The notes beneath the pieces were generated by a model. It ran no database searches. It was given only the letters and a program-made list of their open reading frames with translations, and was not told the DNA's origin. The position numbers and the translations under genes were made by a program. A stretch of 64,000 bases of DNA from CAZKRL01 sp964555295 (lineage in GTDB: Bacteria > Bacteroidota > Bacteroidia > Flavobacteriales_D > Sanyastnellaceae): NCBI GenBank assembly GCA_964555295.1, contig CAZKRL010000011.1, positions 12,206 to 76,205 on the forward strand, in the 5' to 3' direction. Each line of letters opens with the position of its first letter. The stretch's first letter is position 1. Shown here one piece after another: positions 8,310 through 17,221 of the stretch.

Positions 8310-9023
8310 ATGAGGCAGGAATACAATTTCTACGCTCCCCCGAAAGTCTTGGTCGACGGCGCTGCACTGCCCGATGATGAGGCCTTACATTTTATTAAAT
8401 CGTTGCGGGGCCGTTCGGGCGATGTCCTGAAAATCACCGACGGTTGCGGTAAGTTGTATAGCGCATCTGCTGAGGTAAATAAATCAGCGGTTGTTTTGTT
8501 GGATCTAACGTTGATTGAGGAAACGATTGAAGATAACCTACCCACACTTGCCGTGGGGCTGTTAAAACATGCCGACCGAATGGAGTGGTTGGTAGAAAAA
8601 GCCGTTGAAATTGGGGTGAAAGAAATTGTTTGGCTCTTGACGGAGAAGTCGACGCGTTACGGTTACCGCCATGAACGAATGGAACGCATTGCCATTGCAG
8701 CCATGAAGCAATCAGGTCGATTGTGGTTACCTAAAATCAACGGTCCAGTTGAATTTTCAGAATGGATCATCAATTGCAATGATTCCATGAAATTCATCGC
8801 CCATTGCCAAGATGCCAACGAAAAAGCTTCGCTCGTCAACAAGATTGACCCCAACATTGCAACGTTGATATTGATAGGACCAGAGAGTGATTTTTCAGAT
8901 GGAGAAGTGCAAATAGCCAAAGAAGAACATTTCGTTCCAGTGTCATTAGGCCCCTCCAGATTGCGCTCCGAAACGGCGGCCATTTATGCACTCACTATGT
9001 TCTCAGGAGTAATCTCGAAATGA
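8310..9023 (+). CDS. rsmE: 16S rRNA (uracil1498-N3)-methyltransferase
   Basis: SPOUT-class SAM methyltransferase that makes m3U1498 in 16S rRNA. 237 residues, normal length. The N-terminal PUA-like domain contains ALHFIKSLRGRSGD. The SPOUT knot holds EKAVEIGVKEI, MKQSGRLWLP, LIGPESDFSDGE and LGPSRLRSETAA. The usual GPEGGF motif reads GPESDF here. Probably cotranscribed with the upstream membrane protein (3-base gap), with no obvious functional link. Confidence 0.93.
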   Translation: MRQEYNFYAPPKVLVDGAALPDDEALHFIKSLRGRSGDVLKITDGCGKLYSASAEVNKSAVVLLDLTLIEETIEDNLPTLAVGLLKHADRMEWLVEKAVEIGVKEIVWLLTEKSTRYGYRHERMERIAIAAMKQSGRLWLPKINGPVEFSEWIINCNDSMKFIAHCQDANEKASLVNKIDPNIATLILIGPESDFSDGEVQIAKEEHFVPVSLGPSRLRSETAAIYALTMFSGVISK

Positions 9024-9113
9024 AAACTGATTACGAACGATTATGTTTTGCGACTTGCAAAATCGAAATCGCTTTTCATCTCAAGCATCTTTCATGAGTA
9101 TGAATTTTCATCC

Positions 9114-9962
9114 TCAAACTTCCATAAACCACTTAATACTCACAGATATCCGTTCTTTGAGATCCTTTCGATCGACAATGTAATCCAAAAACCCGTGCTC
9201 CTGAACGAACTCGGCGCTCTGGAACCCTTTGGGTAAATCTTTGCCAATGGTTTCTTTAACGACTCGCGGCCCCGCAAATCCTATCAGGGCTTTGGGCTCC
9301 GAAATATTGATATCACCCAACATAGCGTAAGATGCAGTAACGCCTCCGGTAGTCGGATCAGTTACCAAACTGATGTATGGCAATCTATTCTTAGATAATA
9401 AAGTGAGTTTAGCTGAGGTCTTGGCCATCTGCATTAAAGAATAACCCGCCTCCATCATTCTGGCTCCACCCGATTTGGAGATACAGATAAATGCCGCTTT
9501 CTGACGTATGGCTTCATCCACCGCTAAAGCAAATTTTTCACCTACAACTGATCCCATCGATCCACCAATAAAAGCGAAGTCCATACACGCAATCACGGTA
9601 TTAAATCCAGCTACTTTTCCAGCGCCTACGCGCATGGCATCATTCAACCCGGTTTTCGTAATGGTGGTTTTTATTCTGTCGCGATAAGATTTGGTGTCTT
9701 TGAACTCAAGCGGATCTCCACTCCGCAAGTTGGCCGCTATCTCTGAGTATTCGTTGTTATCAAACAATATGGAAAAATATTCCCGAGAGCCGATTTTATC
9801 ATGGTAGTTGCATTGCTTGCATACCCAGTTTTGCTCTGCATGATCTTCGGAAATAACCACGGTCTTGCACTCTGGACAACTATACCAAAGCCCTTCAGGA
9901 ATCTCCTTCTTCTCTTTGTTTTTAGTGGTTATTCCCTGTATCTTCCTTTTGAACCAACTCAT
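9114..9962 (-). CDS. accD: Acetyl-CoA carboxylase carboxyltransferase subunit beta
   Basis: Forms the carboxyltransferase half of acetyl-CoA carboxylase with AccA and transfers CO2 from carboxybiotin to acetyl-CoA for fatty-acid synthesis. 282 residues. The N-terminal zinc ribbon is C29-x2-C32...C48-x2-C51. The crotonase-fold core has SKSGGARMMEAGYSLMQMA and VTDPTTGGVTASYAMLGD. The gene lies 40 bases after a large T9SS adhesin and is probably the last gene of an acyltransferase-adhesin-accD operon. accA lies 7 kb away on the other strand. Confidence 0.97.
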   Translation of the reverse strand: MSWFKRKIQGITTKNKEKKEIPEGLWYSCPECKTVVISEDHAEQNWVCKQCNYHDKIGSREYFSILFDNNEYSEIAANLRSGDPLEFKDTKSYRDRIKTTITKTGLNDAMRVGAGKVAGFNTVIACMDFAFIGGSMGSVVGEKFALAVDEAIRQKAAFICISKSGGARMMEAGYSLMQMAKTSAKLTLLSKNRLPYISLVTDPTTGGVTASYAMLGDINISEPKALIGFAGPRVVKETIGKDLPKGFQSAEFVQEHGFLDYIVDRKDLKERISVSIKWFMEV

Positions 9963-10002
9963 TGCTATTCTTCAATTTGTCTGCAAATATCCTAAATGTG
10001 AT

Positions 10003-13000
10003 TTATCTCAGCAGATAAATGGGGCCATATTCACGAAGTGCCTTGCCATCATACGTTACAGCCGTGATGCGATAGTTGTAAACGTCGTCGCCAATACTTA
10101 ACCCCGGGTTCCAAACGGTTTCTATGTCCGTTGTAGCAAATACCAAATCACCCAACCGGTTGTACACTCTAATGTCAATCTCCCGAAGATTGAAACCCTG
10201 AACCCTCCAGCCCTCATTGATGTTGTCTTCATTCGGAGTGAAGGCCGACGGTATGAATAATCCGAAGTTACAGGGAAAAACTTCTGCCTTAATGCTTTCG
10301 GAAATGGCGCCGCATGCGTTCTGCGCAGTGATAGTATATACTCCGGGTTGGGTAATTTCTCTCGTCAAACCCAGAGTTGTATCACTCCATGCATAGTTCA
10401 GGGCATCTTTTATGTCAACCACGATTTCGGCACTCGCATCCTCACAAAATGAAACTGTTTCCTCCATGGTAATCGTTGGGTATTCGGAGAGATAGATTTG
10501 TACGGGATAGCTTACGTTACAAGCTGAATCCGTCACCTGAAAGCTGTAACTTCCTGCTGTTTCGAAAATCGCGGTTGTACCTATTTGGCCGTCTGACCAT
10601 TCCCCAGGAATGAGAGTTTGAATTGTAACGGCATCGCCACAAAGTGCGATTTCATCCTGAAGACCGGTCGCTGCTTCGAGTTGCACGCTCACCTGAAATG
10701 TGTCAGTTTGTATACAACCAAAGGCCTCGGCGAAATACGAATAGCTGCCATCTACAGTAATTAAAATTTCATTATCGACGATACCGTTGGACCATTGCAC
10801 AGGAGCTTCAAAGCTGAGAGAAAATCCCAGATTGGAACATACAACGGTGTCAGAAACCACGGGTAGAATTTCAATCGGGAAATAATTCAAGGTGAAAGTT
10901 TCAGTAATCTCACATCCATTCCATTGTCCTGTGACAATGTTGCCGCCTTGATTCATGGGCTCTTCAAAAGAATTACTGCCATTGGCCCAAGTAATGCTTC
11001 CTGGCCAATCAGTTATTTGAAGGGTATATTCATTCCACGGACAAATTGTTGTGTCAGACAATGGCAGTAGGGGAGGGAGTTCGATGTAATCCGCTTCCAG
11101 AGTGTCAGCAAAGGCACAAAGACCATCTGCATATTCGAAAATATATACACCAGTGGATGTGATTGTAAAGTTGTCTGACGGCCCAGTTCCATTCCAAAGT
11201 CCGGTCACTTCCGATTGCAGGGTGAGCGAGGTGCCTTCGCACAAAATTGTATCGACACCTAAATCTACAAAGGGCGAGTTGTATTCACTGATTTGTATGG
11301 TGTCGTTGAGAGTGCAGGCGCCAGCGGACGCATGAAGATAGTAGGTTCCCGCACCTGTGGTGATGGTGATATTATCATTGGCATCGTTCCAAAGTACCTC
11401 CTCCCAACCGCTTCCGGCGTTGAGAGTGACAACGCTGTTTCTGCAAATAGTGGTGTCATTCGGGAAATCGTAGGTGGGTTGTGCATCGTAGCTCACAAGA
11501 ATTTCGTCAGTTTGAATACATCCTTCATTCCCATAAACGAATGTGTATGTGCCAGGTGTAGTAACGGAATATTCATTGGCTGCTGTACTTGAGTTCCAGA
11601 TACCTGTGGCTGGGGTTGATAGCACTAGTATTTCGCCCAAACATAAAGTAGTATCTGGTCCAAGATCCAGCATGATGGGCGTTATGGGAAATATGATGAT
11701 TTGGTCGGTTGCCGTGCAGGTTGATATAGACGCCGTAACACTAACAATTCCTGCTCCTGCAAGGATGGAGGTTTCTTCCGAGCCATTATTCCATTGCACA
11801 TTCTCCCAGCTCTCTCCAGCTGATAGGGAAATATGAGCCCCCGCGCAAATGCTGGTATCATTCCCAATATTCAAATCGGGAAGCGATATAACAGTCACTT
11901 CAATAGTATCTGATTGCGCACATTGGCCGGGTGAATAGGTGAATGAGTATTGGCCACCCGATGAAATTAGCAGCGAATCTGAGAAGTAATTATTGTTCCA
12001 AATACCGGGCGCTTGCGTAGTTAATATAATTTCATCTCCCTCACATAATTCACGGTTGCTGCCGAGGTCTAGTAATATTGAATCGATAGCACTGATGTGA
12101 AGGGTGTCTCTCGCGATACAGTTTTCAATTATGGCCAAAACAGCATAATCACCCGCTTGAGAAACAGTGATGCTTTCACCTCCAGCCCCGGTAGACCATG
12201 CAATAAAATCCCAGACATCTCCTGCGGAAAGTGCAAGGGTTTGCCCCTCACAAACCACGGTATCATTTCCAATATCAAGCAGCGGAACAGGGAAGAGATC
12301 AATGTTAATTGTGTCAGCATATTCACAACCATTGATGTTGGTCGAAAAAGAATATTGACCTGATTCGAATACCTGCAAGTAATCTGCAACGCTTCCATCT
12401 GACCATATCCCCACAAAATCGGTTTGTAATAATGGCGGTTGGTTGCTGCATCCTAAGATGTCGTTGCCGAGGCTCAGTTGTGGATCGGGTGGAACAGAAA
12501 CGATAATGTCGGCTTGGTCATCACAGGAGTTTTTGCTTACAACAACCTGGTATTCTCCGGGTATCAGAAATCGGGTAGAAGATGAATTTCCGTCTGACCA
12601 TAGAACTTGTTCATATTCGCCAGGGAGGATAATTTCAGTGCTGTCGTAAGGACAAACGATGAGTTCCGTGGCAATGCTCAGAGGTTCAAAGGGTATAACC
12701 GTAATTGTGAGACTATCCATCGTATGACAAAATCCGGCTGTATCAGCACTGAGCACGAATTCGAATTGCAGCGTGTCAGAAGTTGTGTTCTGTAAGGAGA
12801 TGAGATGGTTAGAAATATGATTGTCATAGCCCTCAGGTAATCCGATCCAGTCGTAGCTATAATTCGCGTTGGCAGCCATTCCGATGCCGATGAAATCCCC
12901 CCCACATATCGTCTGATCTGTTCCGAGAAAGGCAGGATTAGCCGGCTCAATGGGCTGGCAGGTATAGAAAGAGATGTCATCGATACCAAAATCATTACCT

Positions 13001-13551
13001 CCACCGCTGCTTTGTTGATTGATAATACACAAAGACAATTGACTGTTGTTACCAGTGTACCATTGGGCACTGATTTGTTGCCATGCACCATCAATCTCAT
13101 TTACCTCGGGCAGCAGAACCCCATTGATTCTGATTTGCAGTTGCGCGTAGGGATGTGGCTCAGGGATATCAGTGATATTACATGCCCAAAACGAGAAGGT
13201 ATAAAAGGTTAATGGATTAACGTTGACCGTTTGGCACCACACTTCTGCGTTGTCGGCCGAATCTCCATTGCAAATCATAAAGTTCCCGGTTCCCGGATTT
13301 GTATGGTCGAGGCCGGTGAAATTGTTGTGGTATTCCTGAGCATTCGGGCCGATGGCATATCGGTCTTCCGGACAGAGGGTACAGAGAATATTGGGCGCTG
13401 GAACAAACAGATGATCACTGCTGAAGCCGATGTTTCCGGCTTCAAAATCACCATTGAATAGCGCATCTACGGGTGTTTCACAATTTCCGCATTGTGAAAT
13501 ACCTTGATGGCAAACGAGCGTTATCCATAGGCTGATGATGAGCCTGCGCAT
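10003..13551 (-). CDS. Large T9SS-exported adhesin with Ig/PKD-like repeats and type B sorting domain
   Basis: 1182 residues. A signal peptide (MRRLIISLWITLVCHQGISQ) leads to an N-terminal jelly-roll-like module at about 24-200 (NGDFEAGNIGF, DRYAIGPNAQEYHNNF, FSFWACNI), of the carbohydrate-binding kind often found on secreted flavobacterial proteins. About a dozen short repeats of 65-90 residues follow, each with a core like LGNDTxxCxG and a W near the middle. The last about 85 residues (FIPSAFTPNEDNINEGW to the C-terminal YLLR) are a gliding-motility-associated type B T9SS sorting domain. Predicted cell-surface or secreted adhesin. It begins 2 bases after the upstream acyltransferase stop. 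Ligand unknown. Confidence 0.88.
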   Translation of the reverse strand: MRRLIISLWITLVCHQGISQCGNCETPVDALFNGDFEAGNIGFSSDHLFVPAPNILCTLCPEDRYAIGPNAQEYHNNFTGLDHTNPGTGNFMICNGDSADNAEVWCQTVNVNPLTFYTFSFWACNITDIPEPHPYAQLQIRINGVLLPEVNEIDGAWQQISAQWYTGNNSQLSLCIINQQSSGGGNDFGIDDISFYTCQPIEPANPAFLGTDQTICGGDFIGIGMAANANYSYDWIGLPEGYDNHISNHLISLQNTTSDTLQFEFVLSADTAGFCHTMDSLTITVIPFEPLSIATELIVCPYDSTEIILPGEYEQVLWSDGNSSSTRFLIPGEYQVVVSKNSCDDQADIIVSVPPDPQLSLGNDILGCSNQPPLLQTDFVGIWSDGSVADYLQVFESGQYSFSTNINGCEYADTINIDLFPVPLLDIGNDTVVCEGQTLALSAGDVWDFIAWSTGAGGESITVSQAGDYAVLAIIENCIARDTLHISAIDSILLDLGSNRELCEGDEIILTTQAPGIWNNNYFSDSLLISSGGQYSFTYSPGQCAQSDTIEVTVISLPDLNIGNDTSICAGAHISLSAGESWENVQWNNGSEETSILAGAGIVSVTASISTCTATDQIIIFPITPIMLDLGPDTTLCLGEILVLSTPATGIWNSSTAANEYSVTTPGTYTFVYGNEGCIQTDEILVSYDAQPTYDFPNDTTICRNSVVTLNAGSGWEEVLWNDANDNITITTGAGTYYLHASAGACTLNDTIQISEYNSPFVDLGVDTILCEGTSLTLQSEVTGLWNGTGPSDNFTITSTGVYIFEYADGLCAFADTLEADYIELPPLLPLSDTTICPWNEYTLQITDWPGSITWANGSNSFEEPMNQGGNIVTGQWNGCEITETFTLNYFPIEILPVVSDTVVCSNLGFSLSFEAPVQWSNGIVDNEILITVDGSYSYFAEAFGCIQTDTFQVSVQLEAATGLQDEIALCGDAVTIQTLIPGEWSDGQIGTTAIFETAGSYSFQVTDSACNVSYPVQIYLSEYPTITMEETVSFCEDASAEIVVDIKDALNYAWSDTTLGLTREITQPGVYTITAQNACGAISESIKAEVFPCNFGLFIPSAFTPNEDNINEGWRVQGFNLREIDIRVYNRLGDLVFATTDIETVWNPGLSIGDDVYNYRITAVTYDGKALREYGPIYLLR
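11074..12273 (-). repeat. Three alternating A-B repeat pairs within the adhesin
   Basis: Residues 427-826 of the adhesin are six consecutive repeats of 64-69 residues that alternate in type. A units (from 427, 561, 695) carry LSAG/LNAG, W, E or D and V/I-x-W. B units (from 496, 629, 763) carry APGIWN/ATGIWN/VTGLWN and a GxYxFxY strand. The pattern points to duplication of a two-domain unit. Confidence 0.7.
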
Positions 13552-13553
13552 AG

Positions 13554-14768
13554 TTAATTTTCTTTCAGAAGCGCAAAATTGTCAGAGGAATTTGCGGCAA
13601 TAAAATTGCTCACTGGATTGGCGTACATATTCAGTAAAATCTCTCTCGCATTGCTGGCCAAATTCTCTTTTGGAAGTCCCGATTTTTTGCGGTTCAATGT
13701 TAGTTTTAGTACCTGACCTCTCAAGTAATTTGCGAAAGTGATGCGCTGGATATTCGAATAATGCTCCTTGAATTCCTTGCTGCCATGGAGCATGTCATAA
13801 GCAATGTAGTTCGTAGGCCATAGCTGATAAATCCGATGCATTTGTTGGTCGATGCAGTCACTCAGTGCCTTGAACTTTTCATTTTTGTTTTGAATGGATG
13901 ATAGTGATGCTATGAACGCGCTCAAATCTTCTCCCACCGAAATATTCACTCTGCCCTTGTGTCCCGTAATTCCTGTAATCATCGAGAAGAAATCTTCATT
14001 GGGCTGCTTGTTGTATGAACCGAAATATCGCTTGTGCAGTAATTCGTTGGTCTTAATGATATCGCACGGGTCATACTCGTAGCTCACGCAGGTTGGTAAG
14101 AGATTGAGGCCTTGCAATGATTCTTCCATCTTATCGGGACCACTGATCGCAAGCATTTTCAATAATGCCGTAGAAGTGCGGTCATCGCCATCCTTACTTC
14201 GTCCTTCTCTATGAGCAATCCAAATGGAGGTTTGGTCGTTTGTGATGGTCTGCCGGATATAATTGCTCAATCGGGCCGAGATATGAATCATTGCCCTTGA
14301 GGTGGTGTCGCGATGCACAATGAAGTTTCTGTTGCAGCGTACCAAATCTTCAACGAACTTGGTTTTAAGCAGGTTGTTGCCGATCGCAATTTGGGTCGCT
14401 TTAAAACCACGTTCTACCAAACAAACATTGAGCAGCGCGCTATCTAAAACGATATCCCGATGATTGCTGATAAACAAATAGGCCTTATTTCGCTCGATAT
14501 TCTCAACGTTCGAAAAGGTGAGTCCGCTCGTGGTCATTTGTGTTATCACCTTTACAGCAGGCGCACTGATTTCCTCCTGAAATGTCTTCACCGTATCAGA
14601 GGCAAGCACCATATCACTGATTTCTGATTTGCGCATGGCCGGATACACCCACTTCATCATTTTATAGAACAATGGTTCTTCCGACAAGCGCTTCAGTGCC
14701 TCTGGCATTTCTGAGTCGTCATAGGGCCGAATAGACTCGAAACTATTGACATCAATCTCCTCACTCAT
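13554..14768 (-). CDS. PlsB-like phospholipid acyltransferase
   Basis: 404 residues, no membrane segment obvious. Block I of the glycerol-phosphate acyltransferase superfamily appears as SNHRDIVLDS (H103, D105, D109), a variant of the HX4D motif common in Bacteroidota. The phosphate-binding block reads AHREGRSKDGDDRT (E188, G189, R190). It probably acylates glycerol-3-phosphate or lysophosphatidate in membrane lipid synthesis. Exact acyl acceptor is not readable. It heads a likely operon with an adhesin and accD; accD makes malonyl-CoA for the acyl chains, which is a reasonable functional link. Confidence 0.8.
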   Translation of the reverse strand: MSEEIDVNSFESIRPYDDSEMPEALKRLSEEPLFYKMMKWVYPAMRKSEISDMVLASDTVKTFQEEISAPAVKVITQMTTSGLTFSNVENIERNKAYLFISNHRDIVLDSALLNVCLVERGFKATQIAIGNNLLKTKFVEDLVRCNRNFIVHRDTTSRAMIHISARLSNYIRQTITNDQTSIWIAHREGRSKDGDDRTSTALLKMLAISGPDKMEESLQGLNLLPTCVSYEYDPCDIIKTNELLHKRYFGSYNKQPNEDFFSMITGITGHKGRVNISVGEDLSAFIASLSSIQNKNEKFKALSDCIDQQMHRIYQLWPTNYIAYDMLHGSKEFKEHYSNIQRITFANYLRGQVLKLTLNRKKSGLPKENLASNAREILLNMYANPVSNFIAANSSDNFALLKEN

Positions 14769-14852
14769 GTGGCTAATGTATGATTGAATTCATTTAGGTG
14801 AAATATTGCCTGCAACCTGACATCATATTCAGGTGTCTGTTTTACACTTAGT

Positions 14853-14860
14853 TATTTTTG
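14853..14860 (+). promoter_or_regulatory. -7 promoter element of the lectin-domain gene
   Basis: TATTTTTG followed by CCC is an exact TAnnTTTG match. It ends only 4 bases before the GTG start at 14865, so the transcript would be leaderless or nearly so. Confidence 0.45.
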
Positions 14861-14864
14861 CCCA

Positions 14865-17141
14865 GTGAGGTGTATCGTTAGCGCATTAATTATCATTTCT
14901 TGTTTGTGCAGTTCAGCACAGAATTTTACCTTGAATGGTAATGCCAGCAATCTTGGTGGCGGTTGCTATCGTTTAACGGCTTCTTCCAGTTATCAGGTGG
15001 GTAGCGCTTGGAATCAGAACAACTTGAATTTGAATGCCCCTTTCGATTTACGTTTCGATGTAAAGTTTGGGAATTCTGATGGCGGTGCAGATGGCCTCGC
15101 ATTCGTGCTTCAAGGGCAGGGGCTTAATGCTATTGGAGCTGTAGGTAGCTCTTTAGGGTATGCGGTAAACGCACCCGCTGATCCAGCGGCAAACGGAATT
15201 ATTCCCTCGCTCGCTGTAGAGTTTGATACTTTTTGGGACGGTTCAGGTGGCGACCCTGGCTATGATCACATCGCAATCATGAGAGATGGTATAAAAGACC
15301 ACACCATTGCCGCCAATACGGTTGCTGCGCCTGTCGAGGCCCTTTCAGGAGGATTGAATATTGAAGATGGCAATTATCACCGCGTGCAAATCACGTGGAA
15401 TCCAACAACAGAATTGCTCTCTGTTTACCTTGATTGTGATTTGAGAATAAGCACGAATGTGGATTTGCAAAACGATATCTTCTCATCAGGAAATCCGGTC
15501 TATTGGGGGTTTACTGCTAGCACCGGCGGTTTATCGAATAATCATGAGTTCTGTTTGGTACAACCCACCATTATCCAACTGAACACTGCTTCTAACGATG
15601 TGTTTATTTGTCCAGGGGGTTCAGCCAATCTTGGAGTTACGATTCAATCACCAGGTTCGATTCAATGGACGCCAGCCACCGGGCTTAGCAGTACGGTGAT
15701 TCAAAGTCCGATCGCCTCTCCACTCGTCAATACTACCTATACTGTAACCTCAACAGACATTTGCGGAGAAGTCACCACTGAAATCGTCAATGTCAATATC
15801 ATTGATCCGCCCAACGTTTCTGCCGGCAATGATTTGGAATTCTGTCAGAACACCACTGTCACTACTACTGCCACGGCATCTGAAGCAGGCAGCTTCGATT
15901 GGTCAACACCCAATGGCAGCATCGTGGGTTCCTCTACAAATGCCACTGTTGATGTTGATGCAGGGGGTACATATAACGTTGAATTTACCTCAAGTTTAAC
16001 GGGCTGTACCGCATCAGACGCGCTAATGATAAGCGAATTGCCGATACCCAATCCCAACCTTACCAATCCATATCTCATTTGCCCGGGTGGAACACTTCAA
16101 CTTTCATTGGGCAACGCTTGGGATCAAGTGCAATGGCCCGATGGCTCATCATTTTTCAATTACACGGTAAACCAACCTGGAAATTATAATGTGCTCATTT
16201 CGGATGATGGTTGTTCGAATAACGTTGAGTTTATCGTCCAATATCCTTTACTTTCTCCGCCTAATCTCGGTGCTGATATTTCTATCTGCATGGGAGAATC
16301 CGCTCATCTCACTGCTGGAATTTCCGGTGTATGGAGTAATGGGGTAACAGCAACAAGTATAGATGTTCAGTCGCCCGGCACATATTTCATTACCGTTTTA
16401 GATCAGGGATGCGCCGTTGGAGACACGATTCAGGTTTTTACGTTTTTACCACCCGCCCTGGAACTTGGGGCAGATCATAATATTTGTCGAGGTGATACCG
16501 CATTTTTTGAAGTATTTGTAAATGCCCAATGGCCCGATGGTAGTACTGGCATGAATTATTACACGAGAGATTCGGGAGTAATTGTTGCCCACGCCAGCAA
16601 TGGGCCTTGTTATGTTGAAGACTCTGCTCATGTCTTCATCACTGAAATCCCTTATGTAAGCATTATCGGTGATTCTGCGCTTTGCGAAGGAACAACAATT
16701 TATCTCGGTTTAGATGCTGCCTATTATACCCAACTTCGCTGGAACACTGGAGATACCTCTAAAATCATTTCAGTAACAGAAGCGGGCATTTATCAAGTGG
16801 GTGTTGAAAGTGAGTGTGGTGCTGATGTGGATAGAATTGAAATTGAATATGAGGATTGTGAAGAGGCGGTTTTCATACCCAATGCATTTACACCGGATGG
16901 TGATGGTATCAATGATGTGCTGTCATTCAGCACCAAGAATATCTCCACCTTCGCTATTGACATTTTTGATCGATGGGGAAATGTTGTATTCAGTTCAAAG
17001 GACCCAAGCGAGAAATGGTTAGGGGATGTTCAAGGTGACGGATACTACGCGCCTAATGGTATGTATCATTATCGTTACGTTGTTACACTAAAGAGTTTAG
17101 ATGTTTTCGAGCGCAGTGGTTTCATCCTCCTGATGCGTTAA
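14865..17141 (+). CDS. L-type lectin-domain T9SS adhesin with type B sorting domain
   Basis: 758 residues from a GTG; the signal peptide is MRCIVSALIIISCLCSSAQ and no ATG lies before it. Residues about 20-235 form a bacterial legume-type lectin domain (DGGADGLAFVLQG, SLAVEFDTFWD, HRVQITWNP, YWGFTASTGG), known for glycan binding with Ca2+. Four to five Ig/PKD-like repeats follow (ICPGGSANLGV, FCQNTTVTT, ICPGGTLQLSLG, ICMGESAHLTAG, ICRGDTAFFEV). The C-terminal about 85 residues (FIPNAFTPDGDGINDVLSF to ILLMR) are a type B T9SS domain. Predicted surface glycan-binding adhesin. It is monocistronic, divergent from the PlsB-like gene. Confidence 0.88.
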   Translation: MRCIVSALIIISCLCSSAQNFTLNGNASNLGGGCYRLTASSSYQVGSAWNQNNLNLNAPFDLRFDVKFGNSDGGADGLAFVLQGQGLNAIGAVGSSLGYAVNAPADPAANGIIPSLAVEFDTFWDGSGGDPGYDHIAIMRDGIKDHTIAANTVAAPVEALSGGLNIEDGNYHRVQITWNPTTELLSVYLDCDLRISTNVDLQNDIFSSGNPVYWGFTASTGGLSNNHEFCLVQPTIIQLNTASNDVFICPGGSANLGVTIQSPGSIQWTPATGLSSTVIQSPIASPLVNTTYTVTSTDICGEVTTEIVNVNIIDPPNVSAGNDLEFCQNTTVTTTATASEAGSFDWSTPNGSIVGSSTNATVDVDAGGTYNVEFTSSLTGCTASDALMISELPIPNPNLTNPYLICPGGTLQLSLGNAWDQVQWPDGSSFFNYTVNQPGNYNVLISDDGCSNNVEFIVQYPLLSPPNLGADISICMGESAHLTAGISGVWSNGVTATSIDVQSPGTYFITVLDQGCAVGDTIQVFTFLPPALELGADHNICRGDTAFFEVFVNAQWPDGSTGMNYYTRDSGVIVAHASNGPCYVEDSAHVFITEIPYVSIIGDSALCEGTTIYLGLDAAYYTQLRWNTGDTSKIISVTEAGIYQVGVESECGADVDRIEIEYEDCEEAVFIPNAFTPDGDGINDVLSFSTKNISTFAIDIFDRWGNVVFSSKDPSEKWLGDVQGDGYYAPNGMYHYRYVVTLKSLDVFERSGFILLMR

Positions 17142-17195
17142 TTATACTGACACCTGGGCGCGTTTTCAGTTAGGATCGATTCCAGTTTCCATCTC

Positions 17196-17203
17196 TATTT
17201 TCG
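17196..17203 (+). promoter_or_regulatory. -7 promoter element of the accA operon
   Basis: TATTTTCG followed by CAC, 18 bases upstream of the accA ATG. It differs from TAnnTTTG only by C for the third T, the variant seen at five other gene starts in this window. Confidence 0.45.
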
Positions 17204-17221
17204 CACAACAATTAATGAGCA

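Noticed and set aside
9024..9113. Weak hairpin TTTTGC/GCAAAA between convergent rsmE and accD
   Set aside because: An AT-rich 6-bp stem with no T run; too weak to call a terminator.
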